Below are positions 1 to 7,219 of a stretch of DNA of 13,873 nucleotides, one piece after another (positions within the stretch are counted from its first letter, which is position 1; each line of letters starts with the position of its first letter). The translations under genes and the position numbers were made by a program. The DNA is from Limnohabitans sp. (GTDB taxonomy: Bacteria > Pseudomonadota > Gammaproteobacteria > Burkholderiales > Burkholderiaceae_C): the NCBI GenBank assembly GCA_021731425.1, contig JAKFXJ010000283.1, positions 1 through 13,873 of the forward strand, read 5' to 3'. The notes under the pieces were generated by a model. That model saw only the letters and a list, made by a program, of their open reading frames with translations, had not been told where the DNA came from and did no database searches.

Positions 1-978
1 CTGAAAACCCTGGCCACCGTCGGCGCTTTTGCCGTGGGCGCCATGACCGTGCTAGGCAGCACTGCGGTGCAGGCCCAGCAAAAACTCAAGTGGGCCCACG
101 TCTACGAGACCTCTGAGCCCTACCACACCGAATCGGTGTGGGCTGCTGGAGAGATCAAAAAGCGCAGCAATGGCAAGTTCGACATCCAGGTTTTCCCCGC
201 CTCCACGCTGGGCAAAGAAACCGACATCAACCAAGGCCTGACCCTGGGCACGGTGGACATGATCATCAGCGGCCCTTCTTTTGCGGCCCGAACCTACCCA
301 CGTTTTGGCATTGCTTACTACCCCTTCATCTTCCGTGATGGCGACCACCTGATTGCCTACTCCAAGAGCCCCGTTTTCCAAGAGATGGTCAACGAATTCC
401 GCAGCAAAACTGGCATCCAGGTCACGGCCTACACCTACTACGGCGCACGCCACACCACCGCCCAAAAACCTTTCACCAACTGCGCTGGCATGAAGGGCCT
501 GAAGATCCGCGTGCCCGATGTGCCCGCCTACCGCGCCACACCTGAGGCCTGCGGCGCCAACCCCACACCGATTGCTTTTGCCGAGGTGTACCTGGCCCTG
601 CAAAACGGCACCGTGGAAGCGCAAGAAAATCCCTTGACCACCATCGAAGCCAAGAAGTTCTTTGAAGTGCAAAAGGCGATCATGCTCACCGGCCACATCG
701 TGGACGGTTTGACCACACAAATTGCGCCGCACGTCTGGAACAAGCTCAGCGATGCCGAGAAGAAGATGTTCACCGAAGTGACGCAAGAAGCCGCTGTGCG
801 AGCCACCGCCAAGATCAAAGCCCGCGAAGCCGAGTTGGTGGACGAGTTCAAGAAAAAAGGCCTGCAAATCGTGCAAGTGGACCGCAAGTCGTTCCAAGAC
901 GCTGTGCTGAAAAACAAGCCCCTGACCTCCATGGGTTTCACACAGTCTGACTTCGACAAGATCCAAGCGGCCAAGTAA
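1..978 (+). CDS. dctP: TRAP transporter substrate-binding protein (DctP family), 5'-truncated
   Basis: Periplasmic solute receptor of a tripartite ATP-independent periplasmic (TRAP) transporter, which captures an organic acid and delivers it to DctQM. The frame is open from base 1, so the true start lies just upstream. The visible N-terminus (LKTLATVGAF..., then a hydrophobic run and VQAQQ) is the end of a Sec signal peptide, with cleavage likely after VQA. An internal GTG at 34 would cut the signal peptide and is not the start. Family landmarks are the KGLKIRVPDVP segment, whose Arg (in-frame residue 170) is the expected carboxylate-binding Arg, and the AQENP motif followed by the helix after it. 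About 325 residues are visible, normal for DctP. The enzymes downstream suggest a hexuronate or aldonate ligand, but this is inferred from context only. Confidence 0.93.
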   Translation: MKTLATVGAFAVGAMTVLGSTAVQAQQKLKWAHVYETSEPYHTESVWAAGEIKKRSNGKFDIQVFPASTLGKETDINQGLTLGTVDMIISGPSFAARTYPRFGIAYYPFIFRDGDHLIAYSKSPVFQEMVNEFRSKTGIQVTAYTYYGARHTTAQKPFTNCAGMKGLKIRVPDVPAYRATPEACGANPTPIAFAEVYLALQNGTVEAQENPLTTIEAKKFFEVQKAIMLTGHIVDGLTTQIAPHVWNKLSDAEKKMFTEVTQEAAVRATAKIKAREAELVDEFKKKGLQIVQVDRKSFQDAVLKNKPLTSMGFTQSDFDKIQAAK

Positions 979-988
979 GGCGCTCGCC

Positions 989-1022
989 CGTCAGGTTTTG
1001 TGCCAATGGCACAGGCCTGACG
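989..1022 (+). repeat. Intergenic stem-loop downstream of dctP
   Basis: Eleven bases after the dctP stop. The outer arms CGTCAGG (989-995) and CCTGACG (1016-1022) are perfect complements. The inner arms TGTGCC (999-1004) and GGCACA (1008-1013) enclose an AAT loop. T-G wobbles between 997-998 and 1014-1015 join the two stems, with T996 bulged. No T-run follows, so it is not a classical intrinsic terminator. It could protect the dctP message from 3' exonucleases or help attenuate downstream transcription. Confidence 0.7.
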
Positions 1023-1037
1023 CTTTGGCCAAGCTAT

Positions 1038-1066
1038 GCAGACCGAACTCACTGAGTTCGGTCTGC
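1038..1066 (+). repeat. Perfect 13-bp inverted repeat between dctP and dctQ
   Basis: GCAGACCGAACTC (1038-1050) and its exact reverse complement (1054-1066) flank an ACT loop. Weaker outer pairing is possible between GGCC at 1027-1030 and GGCC at 1073-1076. As RNA this is a very stable hairpin directly upstream of the dctQ ribosome-binding site. No T-run follows immediately; the nearest is TTTT at 1080-1083. Likely roles are mRNA stabilisation, giving more receptor than membrane protein, or partial termination. A DNA operator is possible, but a 13-bp arm with a 3-base loop argues for RNA. Confidence 0.8.
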
Positions 1067-1091
1067 TCATGCGGCCAAGTTTTCGATCCCT

Positions 1092-1095
1092 AGGA
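1092..1095 (+). promoter_or_regulatory. Ribosome-binding site deciding the dctQ start
   Basis: AGGA lies 6 bases before ATG 1102. It favours this start over the in-frame ATG at 1036, which sits at the foot of the large hairpin and would add 22 residues untypical of DctQ. Confidence 0.6.
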
Positions 1096-1101
1096 CACCC
1101 C

Positions 1102-1677
1102 ATGAGCAACCTCCCCGACCTCGATGCCATGCCCAAAGTCATGGGTGACGATGGCCAGTTTCACGCCACCGACGACGACGTCGATCTGTCGGGCACACCC
1201 ATCGAAGCTTGGGTGGCCTTGGCCTTCTTTTGGGCATTGGGCCTCACCGTTTTTTACCAATTTTTCACGCGCTATGTCTTGAACGACTCGGCCTCTTGGA
1301 CGGAAGAGATTGCACGCTATCTGCTTATTGCTACCGTGTTCACAGGGGCCACGATAGGCGTGGCCAAAAACAACCACATTCAAGTGGACTTTTTCTTTCG
1401 CTTCATGCCCGACTGGATGGGCCGCGCCATGGGCGTAGTGGTCGATGTGATGCGTACCGCCTTCTTTGCGGCCGCCACCTTCCTCACCGGCCAGATGATG
1501 GAAAAACTGGGCAGCTACAAGATGACCATCATCGACTTGCCCATGAATTTGGTTTATGGCGTGGTGCTGGCCGGTTTTGCGGCCATGTGCTTGCGCTCCA
1601 TCTGGGTGACCAAGGTGCATTGGCAACGCGGCTACACCGTGCTGCAACGCCCCGAATCCGAAATGACCGACCGCTGA
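1102..1677 (+). CDS. dctQ: TRAP transporter small permease (DctQ family)
   Basis: Small four-helix inner-membrane subunit of the TRAP transporter, partner of DctM; 191 residues, within the usual 160-200. The first 35 or so residues are hydrophilic and acidic (GDDGQF, TDDDVD) and precede the first membrane helix. Family hallmarks are the FFTRYVLNDSASWTEEIAR segment, then the GA...KNNHIQVD stretch, both typical of DctQ. Hydrophobic helices lie around AWVALAFFWALGLTVF, YLLIATVFTGATIGVA, MRTAFFAAATFLTG and VYGVVLAGFAAMC. The reading frame is also open back to ATG 1036 inside the stem-loop; the 1102 start is chosen for its AGGA site and normal length. dctM starts 24 bases after the stop, so the two are co-translated. 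Confidence 0.93.
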   Translation: MSNLPDLDAMPKVMGDDGQFHATDDDVDLSGTPIEAWVALAFFWALGLTVFYQFFTRYVLNDSASWTEEIARYLLIATVFTGATIGVAKNNHIQVDFFFRFMPDWMGRAMGVVVDVMRTAFFAAATFLTGQMMEKLGSYKMTIIDLPMNLVYGVVLAGFAAMCLRSIWVTKVHWQRGYTVLQRPESEMTDR

Positions 1678-1701
1678 AACCGCCTCTCCTGAAAGTTTTC
1701 C

Positions 1702-3096
1702 ATGCTGAAAATCATTTTTCTCTTTCTCATGAGTGGCGGCATCCCGGTGGCCATTGCCATGGCCGGCGCTTCGCTGATCTACCTCTTGTTTGCCGAAAGT
1801 TCGCCCCCCTTTGTAGTCATCCACCGCATGGTCTCGGGCATCGACAGCTTTCCGCTGCTGGCCGTGCCCTTCTTTATTCTGGCCGGCAACCTGATGAACA
1901 ACGCGGGCATCACCAACCGCATCTACAACTACGCGCTGGCCTTGGTGGGCTGGCTCAAGGGCGGCTTGGGCCACGTCAACGTGGTGGGCTCGGTCGTGTT
2001 TGCGGGGATGAGCGGCACGGCCATTGCCGACGCGGCGGGCCTGGGCACCATTGAGATCAAAGCCATGAAAGACCATGGCTACAGCACCGAATTTGCGGTG
2101 GGTGTCACAGCGGCTTCGGCCACGCTGGGCCCCATCATTCCACCCAGCCTGCCCTTTGTGATCTACGGCATGATGGCCAACGTCTCGGTGGGCGCCTTGT
2201 TCCTCGCGGGCATCTTACCTGGCATCTTCATGGGTCTACTCATGATGCTGACGGTGGCCTACTTCGCACACAAAAACGGCTGGGGCGCCGATGTGAAATT
2301 CGAGTGGCCCAAAGTCATCAAGGCCTTGGCCGAAACCGCTGTGGTGGTGGGCTGGCCACTGGCCATTTGGTGGCTGGTCACGACCATGGGCACCCCCCCT
2401 CAACTCACGGTGTTTGTGGCCCTGATCGTTTTGTTCGCAGCCGACAAGTTCTTTGACTTCCAGGCTGTGTTGCCCATCATGACCCCCGTGATCTTGATTG
2501 GCGGCATGACCACCGGCGTGTTCACACCCACCGAGGGCGCGATTGCGGCTTGCGTCTGGGCCATTGCACTGGGCTTTTTCTGGTACCGCACGCTCAACTT
2601 CAAGATGTTCGTGAAGATCTGCCTGGACACGGTCGAGACCACCGCCACCGTGCTGTTCATCGTGGCAGCCGCCAGCATTTTTGGCTGGATGTTGACTGCC
2701 ACAGGCGTGACCACCGCCATCTCCGCTTGGGTACTGGGCTTCACCCAAGAGCCTTGGGTGTTTTTGCTGCTGGCCAACGCCTTGATGCTGTTTGTCGGTT
2801 GCTTCCTTGAACCCACCGCAGCCATCACGATCCTGGTGCCTATCTTGGTGCCGATTTGCCAGCAGTTGGGCATTGACCTGGTGCACTTCGGTCTGATCAT
2901 GGTGCTCAACCTGATGATCGGTTTGCTGCACCCACCGATGGGCATGGTGCTGTTTGTGCTGGCGCGTGTGGCCAAGCTCAGTGTGGAGCGCACCACCATG
3001 GCCATCTTGCCTTGGCTGTTCCCCTTGTTGGGCAGCTTGGCGGTCATCACCTACATGCCCAGCTTGGTGCTGTGGTTGCCCAAGCAGTTTTATTGA
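1702..3096 (+). CDS. dctM: TRAP transporter large permease (DctM family)
   Basis: Large inner-membrane subunit that forms the translocation path and uses a sodium or proton gradient to import the receptor-bound acid. At 464 residues it is slightly longer than the common 425-440, with about a dozen hydrophobic segments. Family motifs are visible: SFPLLAVPFFILAGNLMNNAGI near residues 50-70, GMSGTAIADAAGLGTIE around 102-118, SATLGPIIPPS ending at about 149, and in the C-terminal half LEPTAAITILVPILVP and the GLLHPPMGMVLF stretch. The extra length is the loop and helices near 190-260. GAAAG at 1691-1695 is a plausible ribosome-binding site 6 bases before ATG. A terminator-like hairpin begins 5 bases after the stop, separating transport from catabolic genes. 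Confidence 0.95.
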   Translation: MLKIIFLFLMSGGIPVAIAMAGASLIYLLFAESSPPFVVIHRMVSGIDSFPLLAVPFFILAGNLMNNAGITNRIYNYALALVGWLKGGLGHVNVVGSVVFAGMSGTAIADAAGLGTIEIKAMKDHGYSTEFAVGVTAASATLGPIIPPSLPFVIYGMMANVSVGALFLAGILPGIFMGLLMMLTVAYFAHKNGWGADVKFEWPKVIKALAETAVVVGWPLAIWWLVTTMGTPPQLTVFVALIVLFAADKFFDFQAVLPIMTPVILIGGMTTGVFTPTEGAIAACVWAIALGFFWYRTLNFKMFVKICLDTVETTATVLFIVAAASIFGWMLTATGVTTAISAWVLGFTQEPWVFLLLANALMLFVGCFLEPTAAITILVPILVPICQQLGIDLVHFGLIMVLNLMIGLLHPPMGMVLFVLARVAKLSVERTTMAILPWLFPLLGSLAVITYMPSLVLWLPKQFY

Positions 3097-3100
3097 ATCC

Positions 3101-3127
3101 ACGGGGCTGTTTTTTGGCCCCGTTTTT
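3101..3127 (+). terminator. Terminator-like hairpin between dctM and uxaA
   Basis: ACGGGGC (3101-3107) pairs with GCCCCGT (3117-3123) across a 9-base T-rich loop, and the 3' arm runs into TTTTT (3123-3127). This has the form of a Rho-independent terminator, although the stem is only 7 bp. uxaA begins 14 bases further on with no room for a full promoter after the T-run. Partial read-through is therefore more likely than a hard stop, unless a promoter lies inside dctM. Confidence 0.65.
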
Positions 3128-3141
3128 AAACGAAGCTCAAC

Positions 3142-4671
3142 ATGTCCAATCTCTTCATTCGCCTGCACCCGTCTGACGACGTGGTCATTGCCCGCAGCCA
3201 ACTCATGAGCGGCAGCACCGTCGACGGCGTGGCCGTGCGCGGTCTGATCCCACCGGGCCACAAAGTCGCCACCCGCGCCATCGCCGTGGGTGAGCCGGTA
3301 CGGCGCTACAACCAGATCATTGGTTTTGCCCACCAAGCCATTGCGCCGGGCGAGCATGTGCACACCCACAACCTGAACATGGGTGCAGACAAAGGCAACT
3401 TCGAGCGCGACTACGCCATTGGCCAAGACGTGAAGCCCGAGTCAGCACGCCAACAAGCGACTTTTATGGGCTACAAACGCAGCGACGGCCGCGTGGCCAC
3501 ACGCAACTACATCGGCGTATTGTCGAGCGTGAACTGCTCAGCCACCGCTGCACGCGCCATTGCCGACCATTTCTCCAGACGCAACAACCCCGCGGCACTC
3601 GCCAACTTTCCGAATGTGGACGGCGTGATCGCTTTGACGCACGGCACCGGCTGCGGCATGGACACCGAGGGTCTGGGCATCCAGCTTTTGGAGCGCACCT
3701 TGGCCGGTTACGCTACCCACGCCAACTTTTGGGGCGTGGTGGTGGTGGGCCTGGGTTGTGAAGCCAACCAACTCAGCACCTGGCTGGCGCACAGCAGCTT
3801 GCGTGTTGGCGAGACACTCAAGGTCTTCAACATCCAGGACTCGGGCGGCACACGCCTCACGGTCGAAAAAGGCATTGCCCTGATCGAAGAGATGCTGCCC
3901 CGCGCCAACGCCATCAGCCGCGAGCCTTGCAGCGCCGAACACATCACCGTGGGCCTGCAGTGTGGCGGCTCCGACGGTTATTCGGGCATCAGCGCCAACC
4001 CCGCTTTAGGCGCAGCGGTGGACTTGCTGGTGCAGCACGGGGGCACCGCCATCCTGAGCGAAACACCCGAAATTTATGGCGCCGAGCATTTGCTCACACG
4101 TCGCGCTGTGAAGCCCGAAGTGGCGCACAAGCTGATCGAGCGCATCAAATGGTGGGAAAACTACACCGCCATCAACGGCGGTGAGATGAACAACAACCCT
4201 TCGCCCGGCAACAAAGCGGGTGGCCTGACCACCATCTTGGAAAAATCTTTGGGTGCGGTGGCCAAAGGCGGCACCAGCAACCTGCAAGCGGTGTACGAAT
4301 ACGCCGAGCCGGTCACCGCCAAAGGCTTTGTTTACATGGACACACCTGGCTACGACCCGGTGAGCGCCACAGGCCAAGTGGCGGGTGGTGCCAACTTGAT
4401 TTGTTTCACCACCGGGCGTGGCAGCGCTTATGGCTGTGCCCCTTCGCCCAGCCTCAAGTTTTCGACCAACACCGCGCTCTGGAAAAAACAAGAAGAGGAC
4501 ATGGACCTGAACTGCGGCGAGATCGTGGACGGCGGCGTGAGCATCGCCGAGATGGGCCAGCGCATCTTTGAAATGATCCTCGCTGCCGCATCGGGCGAGC
4601 CCACCAAGAGCGAGCGCCACGGTTACGGCCAAAACGAGTTTGTGCCATGGCAAGTGGGCGCTGTGATGTGA
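3142..4671 (+). CDS. uxaA: Altronate dehydratase (UxaA family)
   Basis: Cytoplasmic lyase that dehydrates D-altronate to 2-keto-3-deoxy-D-gluconate, the last specific step of galacturonate breakdown; 509 residues, close to E. coli UxaA. The N-terminal SAF-like domain (about residues 1-95) carries the EHVHTHN motif at 71-77. The catalytic domain opens with GYKRSDGRVATRNY at 110-123. Conserved cysteines expected to serve the metal site are seen at C132 (VNCSAT), C171 (TGCGMD), C206 (GLGCE) and C432 (YGCAPSPSLK). GAAG at 3132-3135 is a weak ribosome-binding site. Galactarate dehydratase (GarD) belongs to the same family, so a different sugar acid remains possible. The ManD/UxuB neighbours favour the hexuronate reading. 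Confidence 0.9.
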   Translation: MSNLFIRLHPSDDVVIARSQLMSGSTVDGVAVRGLIPPGHKVATRAIAVGEPVRRYNQIIGFAHQAIAPGEHVHTHNLNMGADKGNFERDYAIGQDVKPESARQQATFMGYKRSDGRVATRNYIGVLSSVNCSATAARAIADHFSRRNNPAALANFPNVDGVIALTHGTGCGMDTEGLGIQLLERTLAGYATHANFWGVVVVGLGCEANQLSTWLAHSSLRVGETLKVFNIQDSGGTRLTVEKGIALIEEMLPRANAISREPCSAEHITVGLQCGGSDGYSGISANPALGAAVDLLVQHGGTAILSETPEIYGAEHLLTRRAVKPEVAHKLIERIKWWENYTAINGGEMNNNPSPGNKAGGLTTILEKSLGAVAKGGTSNLQAVYEYAEPVTAKGFVYMDTPGYDPVSATGQVAGGANLICFTTGRGSAYGCAPSPSLKFSTNTALWKKQEEDMDLNCGEIVDGGVSIAEMGQRIFEMILAAASGEPTKSERHGYGQNEFVPWQVGAVM

Positions 4672-4714
4672 GTGCGCGTGTCGGTTTTTCCCTCGTTTTA
4701 TTGAAAGCTTCCTC

Positions 4715-5767
4715 ATGAGCCAACGCATCCAAGCCGCCGAGCTGCGTGCCAAAGTCGCCCGCATCATTGAACAAGCTGGCAGCACCCCGGCCGAGGCCGC
4801 CCAGGTGGCCGACAACCTGGTCATGGCCAACCTGAGCGGGCACGACTCACACGGCGTGGGCATGGTGCCGCGCTATGTGGACGCGGTGCTCGAAGGGGGC
4901 CTGTCGCCCAACACGGGTGTCAAAGTTTTGCTCGACACCGGCCCTTTGCTCAACCTGGACGGCCAGCGCGGCTATGGTCAGATCACCGGCGTGCAAGCCA
5001 TGCAGATGGGCATTGAACGCGCCAAACAACACGGTGTGTGCACCGTGGCGCTCAGCCGCTCGCACCACTTGGGCCGCATCGGGCACTTTGCCGAAATGGC
5101 TGTGGCCCAGGGCTTGGTGTCGATGCATTTTGTGAACGTGCTCTCGCGCCCCGTGGTCGCCCCCTTTGGCGGTGGTGACGGGCGTTTTGGCACCAACCCC
5201 TGCTGCATCGGCGTGCCCATGGGCAGCCGCGAACCCTTTGTGCTGGACTTTGCCACCAGCCGCGTGGCGCAAGGCAAGATGCGTGTGGCCCACAACAAGG
5301 GCGAGCAAGTGCCGCCCGGCTATTTGATCGACGAACACGGCCACCCCACCACCGACCCCGGCGTGGTGGTCGTGCCGCAGTCCAACGGCATGTTTGGCGC
5401 ACTCATGACCTTTGGCGACCACAAAGGCTTTGGCATGGCCATGGCCTGCGAGCTGCTGGGCGGTGCGCTGACTGGCAGTGGCACCTGGCACCGCGAAGCG
5501 GACCACCAACGGGCAGTACTCAACGGCATGCTGACCATGCTCATTGACCCGGTGCGTCTGGGCACACAAGCCCTATTTAAGCAAGAAGCCTTGGCCTTTG
5601 CCGACTGGCTGCGCCAAAGCCCCAATGCACCCGGCAGCGAGGGCGTGAAACTGGCGGGCGAGCCTGAACGCACCGCACGCGCCGAGCGCGAGCAATCGGG
5701 CATTTGGATCGACGACACGACCTGGGCCGAAATTGAAGCGTCAGAGAAAAAGCTGGCAGGACGATGA
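4715..5767 (+). CDS. Ldh2/Mdh2-family NAD(P)-dependent 2-oxoacid reductase
   Basis: Member of the malate/L-lactate dehydrogenase type 2 family, which includes 2,3-diketo-L-gulonate reductase, ureidoglycolate dehydrogenase and sulfolactate dehydrogenase. These reduce 2-oxo acids or oxidise 2-hydroxy acids with NAD(P)H and are unrelated to classical LDH. The 350-residue length is normal. Seen here: SGHDSHGVGMVPRY (41-54), with the conserved His pair H43/H46; SRSHHLGRIG (114-123); FGGGDGRFGTNPCCIGVP; the FVLDFATSRVAQGK segment; and GDHKGFGMAMACELL. GAAAG at 4703-4707 is 7 bases before the ATG. Its place between altronate dehydratase and a fructuronate-reductase homologue suggests it makes or consumes an aldonate, perhaps replacing UxaB. 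The exact substrate cannot be assigned from sequence. Confidence 0.85.
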   Translation: MSQRIQAAELRAKVARIIEQAGSTPAEAAQVADNLVMANLSGHDSHGVGMVPRYVDAVLEGGLSPNTGVKVLLDTGPLLNLDGQRGYGQITGVQAMQMGIERAKQHGVCTVALSRSHHLGRIGHFAEMAVAQGLVSMHFVNVLSRPVVAPFGGGDGRFGTNPCCIGVPMGSREPFVLDFATSRVAQGKMRVAHNKGEQVPPGYLIDEHGHPTTDPGVVVVPQSNGMFGALMTFGDHKGFGMAMACELLGGALTGSGTWHREADHQRAVLNGMLTMLIDPVRLGTQALFKQEALAFADWLRQSPNAPGSEGVKLAGEPERTARAEREQSGIWIDDTTWAEIEASEKKLAGR

Positions 5768-5818
5768 ACATTGACTGACCGCGACCTTCCCCGTTGGGAC
5801 GCACACCCTTAGACACCC

Positions 5819-7216
5819 ATGCACCTCTCAGCCCTCACCCTGGCATCGCTGCCCGCTGACATCCACACACCGATTTATGACCGCCGCCGCCATGCCCCGG
5901 GTGTGGTGCACCTGGGGCTGGGTGCCTTTCACCGGGCCCACCAGGCCATGGTGTTTGACCACCTGCTCAGCACGGGCGACACACGCTGGGGCATTCACGG
6001 CGTGGGCATGACGAGGCCCGACTTGGTGAACCTGCTGCGTGCGCAAGACGGCCTGTACGCCGTGCGCGTGGCCGATGGCTCGGGTGTGAAATGGCAAGTA
6101 CCCGGCGCCCTGTGGCGCATGAATGTGGCCGCCACCGAGCGCGAAACGGTGGTGCAAGCCATCGCCGCACCCGCCACGCGCTGGGTCACACTCACCGTCA
6201 CCGAAAAAGGCTACACCCCCGCCTTGGGCCAGCTGCTGCTGGACGGCTTGCGCCTGCGCCAGCAAAGCGGCTTACCCGGCATCACCGTGGCCTCGTGTGA
6301 CAACCTGCAAGGCAATGGCCACAAGCTGCTGGCTTTGGTCAAAGCCGCCGCCACGCCTCAGGACGCAGCGTTGCTGCGCTGGCTGGACACACACTGCGCC
6401 TTCCCGTGCAGCATGGTCGACCGCATCGTGCCTGCCGCCACCGCCGAAGTGCTGGCCGCCGCCAGCCAAGCGCTGGGCCTGCGCGACGACGCCTCGCTCA
6501 GCACCGAAGGCTTTTGGGAATGGGTGATTGAAGACCGCTTTGCGGACCCGTCTGACGCCGCATTGCTGCAAAGCGCTGGTGTGCGTGTGACGGGTGATGT
6601 GCACAGCTACGAAGAAGCCAAGCTGCGCATGCTCAACGGCAGCCACACGGCCATGGCGCTCATGGGCGCCATCACGGGCAGGCCCTTCATTGCCAGCTGC
6701 ATTGGGGTGCCACACATCCGCACTTTTGTGCACCAACTGATGGGCCAAGAAGTCGCACCACACCTCTCCCGCAGCGATTGGACCGATTACCGCGACGCGC
6801 TGATCGCCCGATTTGGCAACCCCTACTTGAAGCACAGCGTGCACCAGATCGCCACCGACAGCTCGCAAAAAATCCCACAGCGCTGGCCACCCTCGGTGCT
6901 CGGGCAAATCGCCCAAGGCAATTCCTTTGAACACCACGCCTTGGCCGCGGCCGTCTTCGTTCGCTACACACTGGCTGTGGACGAAAGCGGCCAAGCCTAC
7001 GCCCTGAACGACCCGCAAGCCGAAAGCCTGATGACGATGGGCGCAGCCCAGCGCACCGAACCCGAGGCCTGCGTGCGTGCCCTGCTGGGCCGCGAAGACC
7101 TGTGGGGCAGCGCCTTGCCCCAGCATGCTGCCTGGATCGCCCGCGTCACGCACTGGCACCAATACATCCTGCAGCATGGCGTGGACCACGCCGTCCAGCA
7201 ACTGACCGAGGCCTGA
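5819..7216 (+). CDS. uxuB: Long-chain mannitol dehydrogenase family; probable D-fructuronate reductase
   Basis: Polyol-specific long-chain dehydrogenase, likely reducing D-fructuronate to D-mannonate with NADH in the cytoplasm. The N-terminal Rossmann domain has the signature HLGLGAFHRAHQ (31-42). TLTVTEKGY and ASCDNLQGNGHKL follow, then EGFWEWVIEDRFADP before the helical C-terminal domain. The catalytic Lys-x4-Asn-x2-His motif is intact as K268, N273 and H276 in KLRMLNGSH. At 465 residues it is a little shorter than E. coli UxuB. The family also holds mannitol, arabinitol and altronate dehydrogenases; assignment to fructuronate rests on ManD starting 3 bases after its stop. The ribosome-binding site before ATG 5819 is weak (no clear AGG within 12 bases), in a 51-base gap that shows nothing else. 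Confidence 0.85.
   Translation: MHLSALTLASLPADIHTPIYDRRRHAPGVVHLGLGAFHRAHQAMVFDHLLSTGDTRWGIHGVGMTRPDLVNLLRAQDGLYAVRVADGSGVKWQVPGALWRMNVAATERETVVQAIAAPATRWVTLTVTEKGYTPALGQLLLDGLRLRQQSGLPGITVASCDNLQGNGHKLLALVKAAATPQDAALLRWLDTHCAFPCSMVDRIVPAATAEVLAAASQALGLRDDASLSTEGFWEWVIEDRFADPSDAALLQSAGVRVTGDVHSYEEAKLRMLNGSHTAMALMGAITGRPFIASCIGVPHIRTFVHQLMGQEVAPHLSRSDWTDYRDALIARFGNPYLKHSVHQIATDSSQKIPQRWPPSVLGQIAQGNSFEHHALAAAVFVRYTLAVDESGQAYALNDPQAESLMTMGAAQRTEPEACVRALLGREDLWGSALPQHAAWIARVTHWHQYILQHGVDHAVQQLTEA
7208..7211 (+). promoter_or_regulatory. manD ribosome-binding site inside the uxuB end
   Basis: GAGG lies 8 bases before ATG 7220 and within the last codons of uxuB. Translation of manD is therefore probably coupled to that of uxuB. 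Confidence 0.55.
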
Positions 7217-7219
7217 GAC

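Noticed and set aside
34..36. GTG as the dctP start
   Set aside because: The frame is open to base 1 and the residues before 34 form the hydrophobic part of a signal peptide, so the gene is truncated by the window instead.
1036..1101. N-terminal extension of dctQ
   Set aside because: It begins at the foot of the perfect inverted repeat, has no ribosome-binding site of note and is not DctQ-like; ATG 1102 is better supported.
2236..3426. 396-codon open frame on the minus strand, opposite dctM and uxaA
   Set aside because: His/Gln-rich translation with no domain, spanning two real genes and a terminator-like hairpin; a shadow of the opposite strand.
4672..4714. Regulatory element between uxaA and the Ldh2-type gene
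   Set aside because: The 43-base gap has T-runs but no stem of useful length before them, and only a plausible ribosome-binding site.
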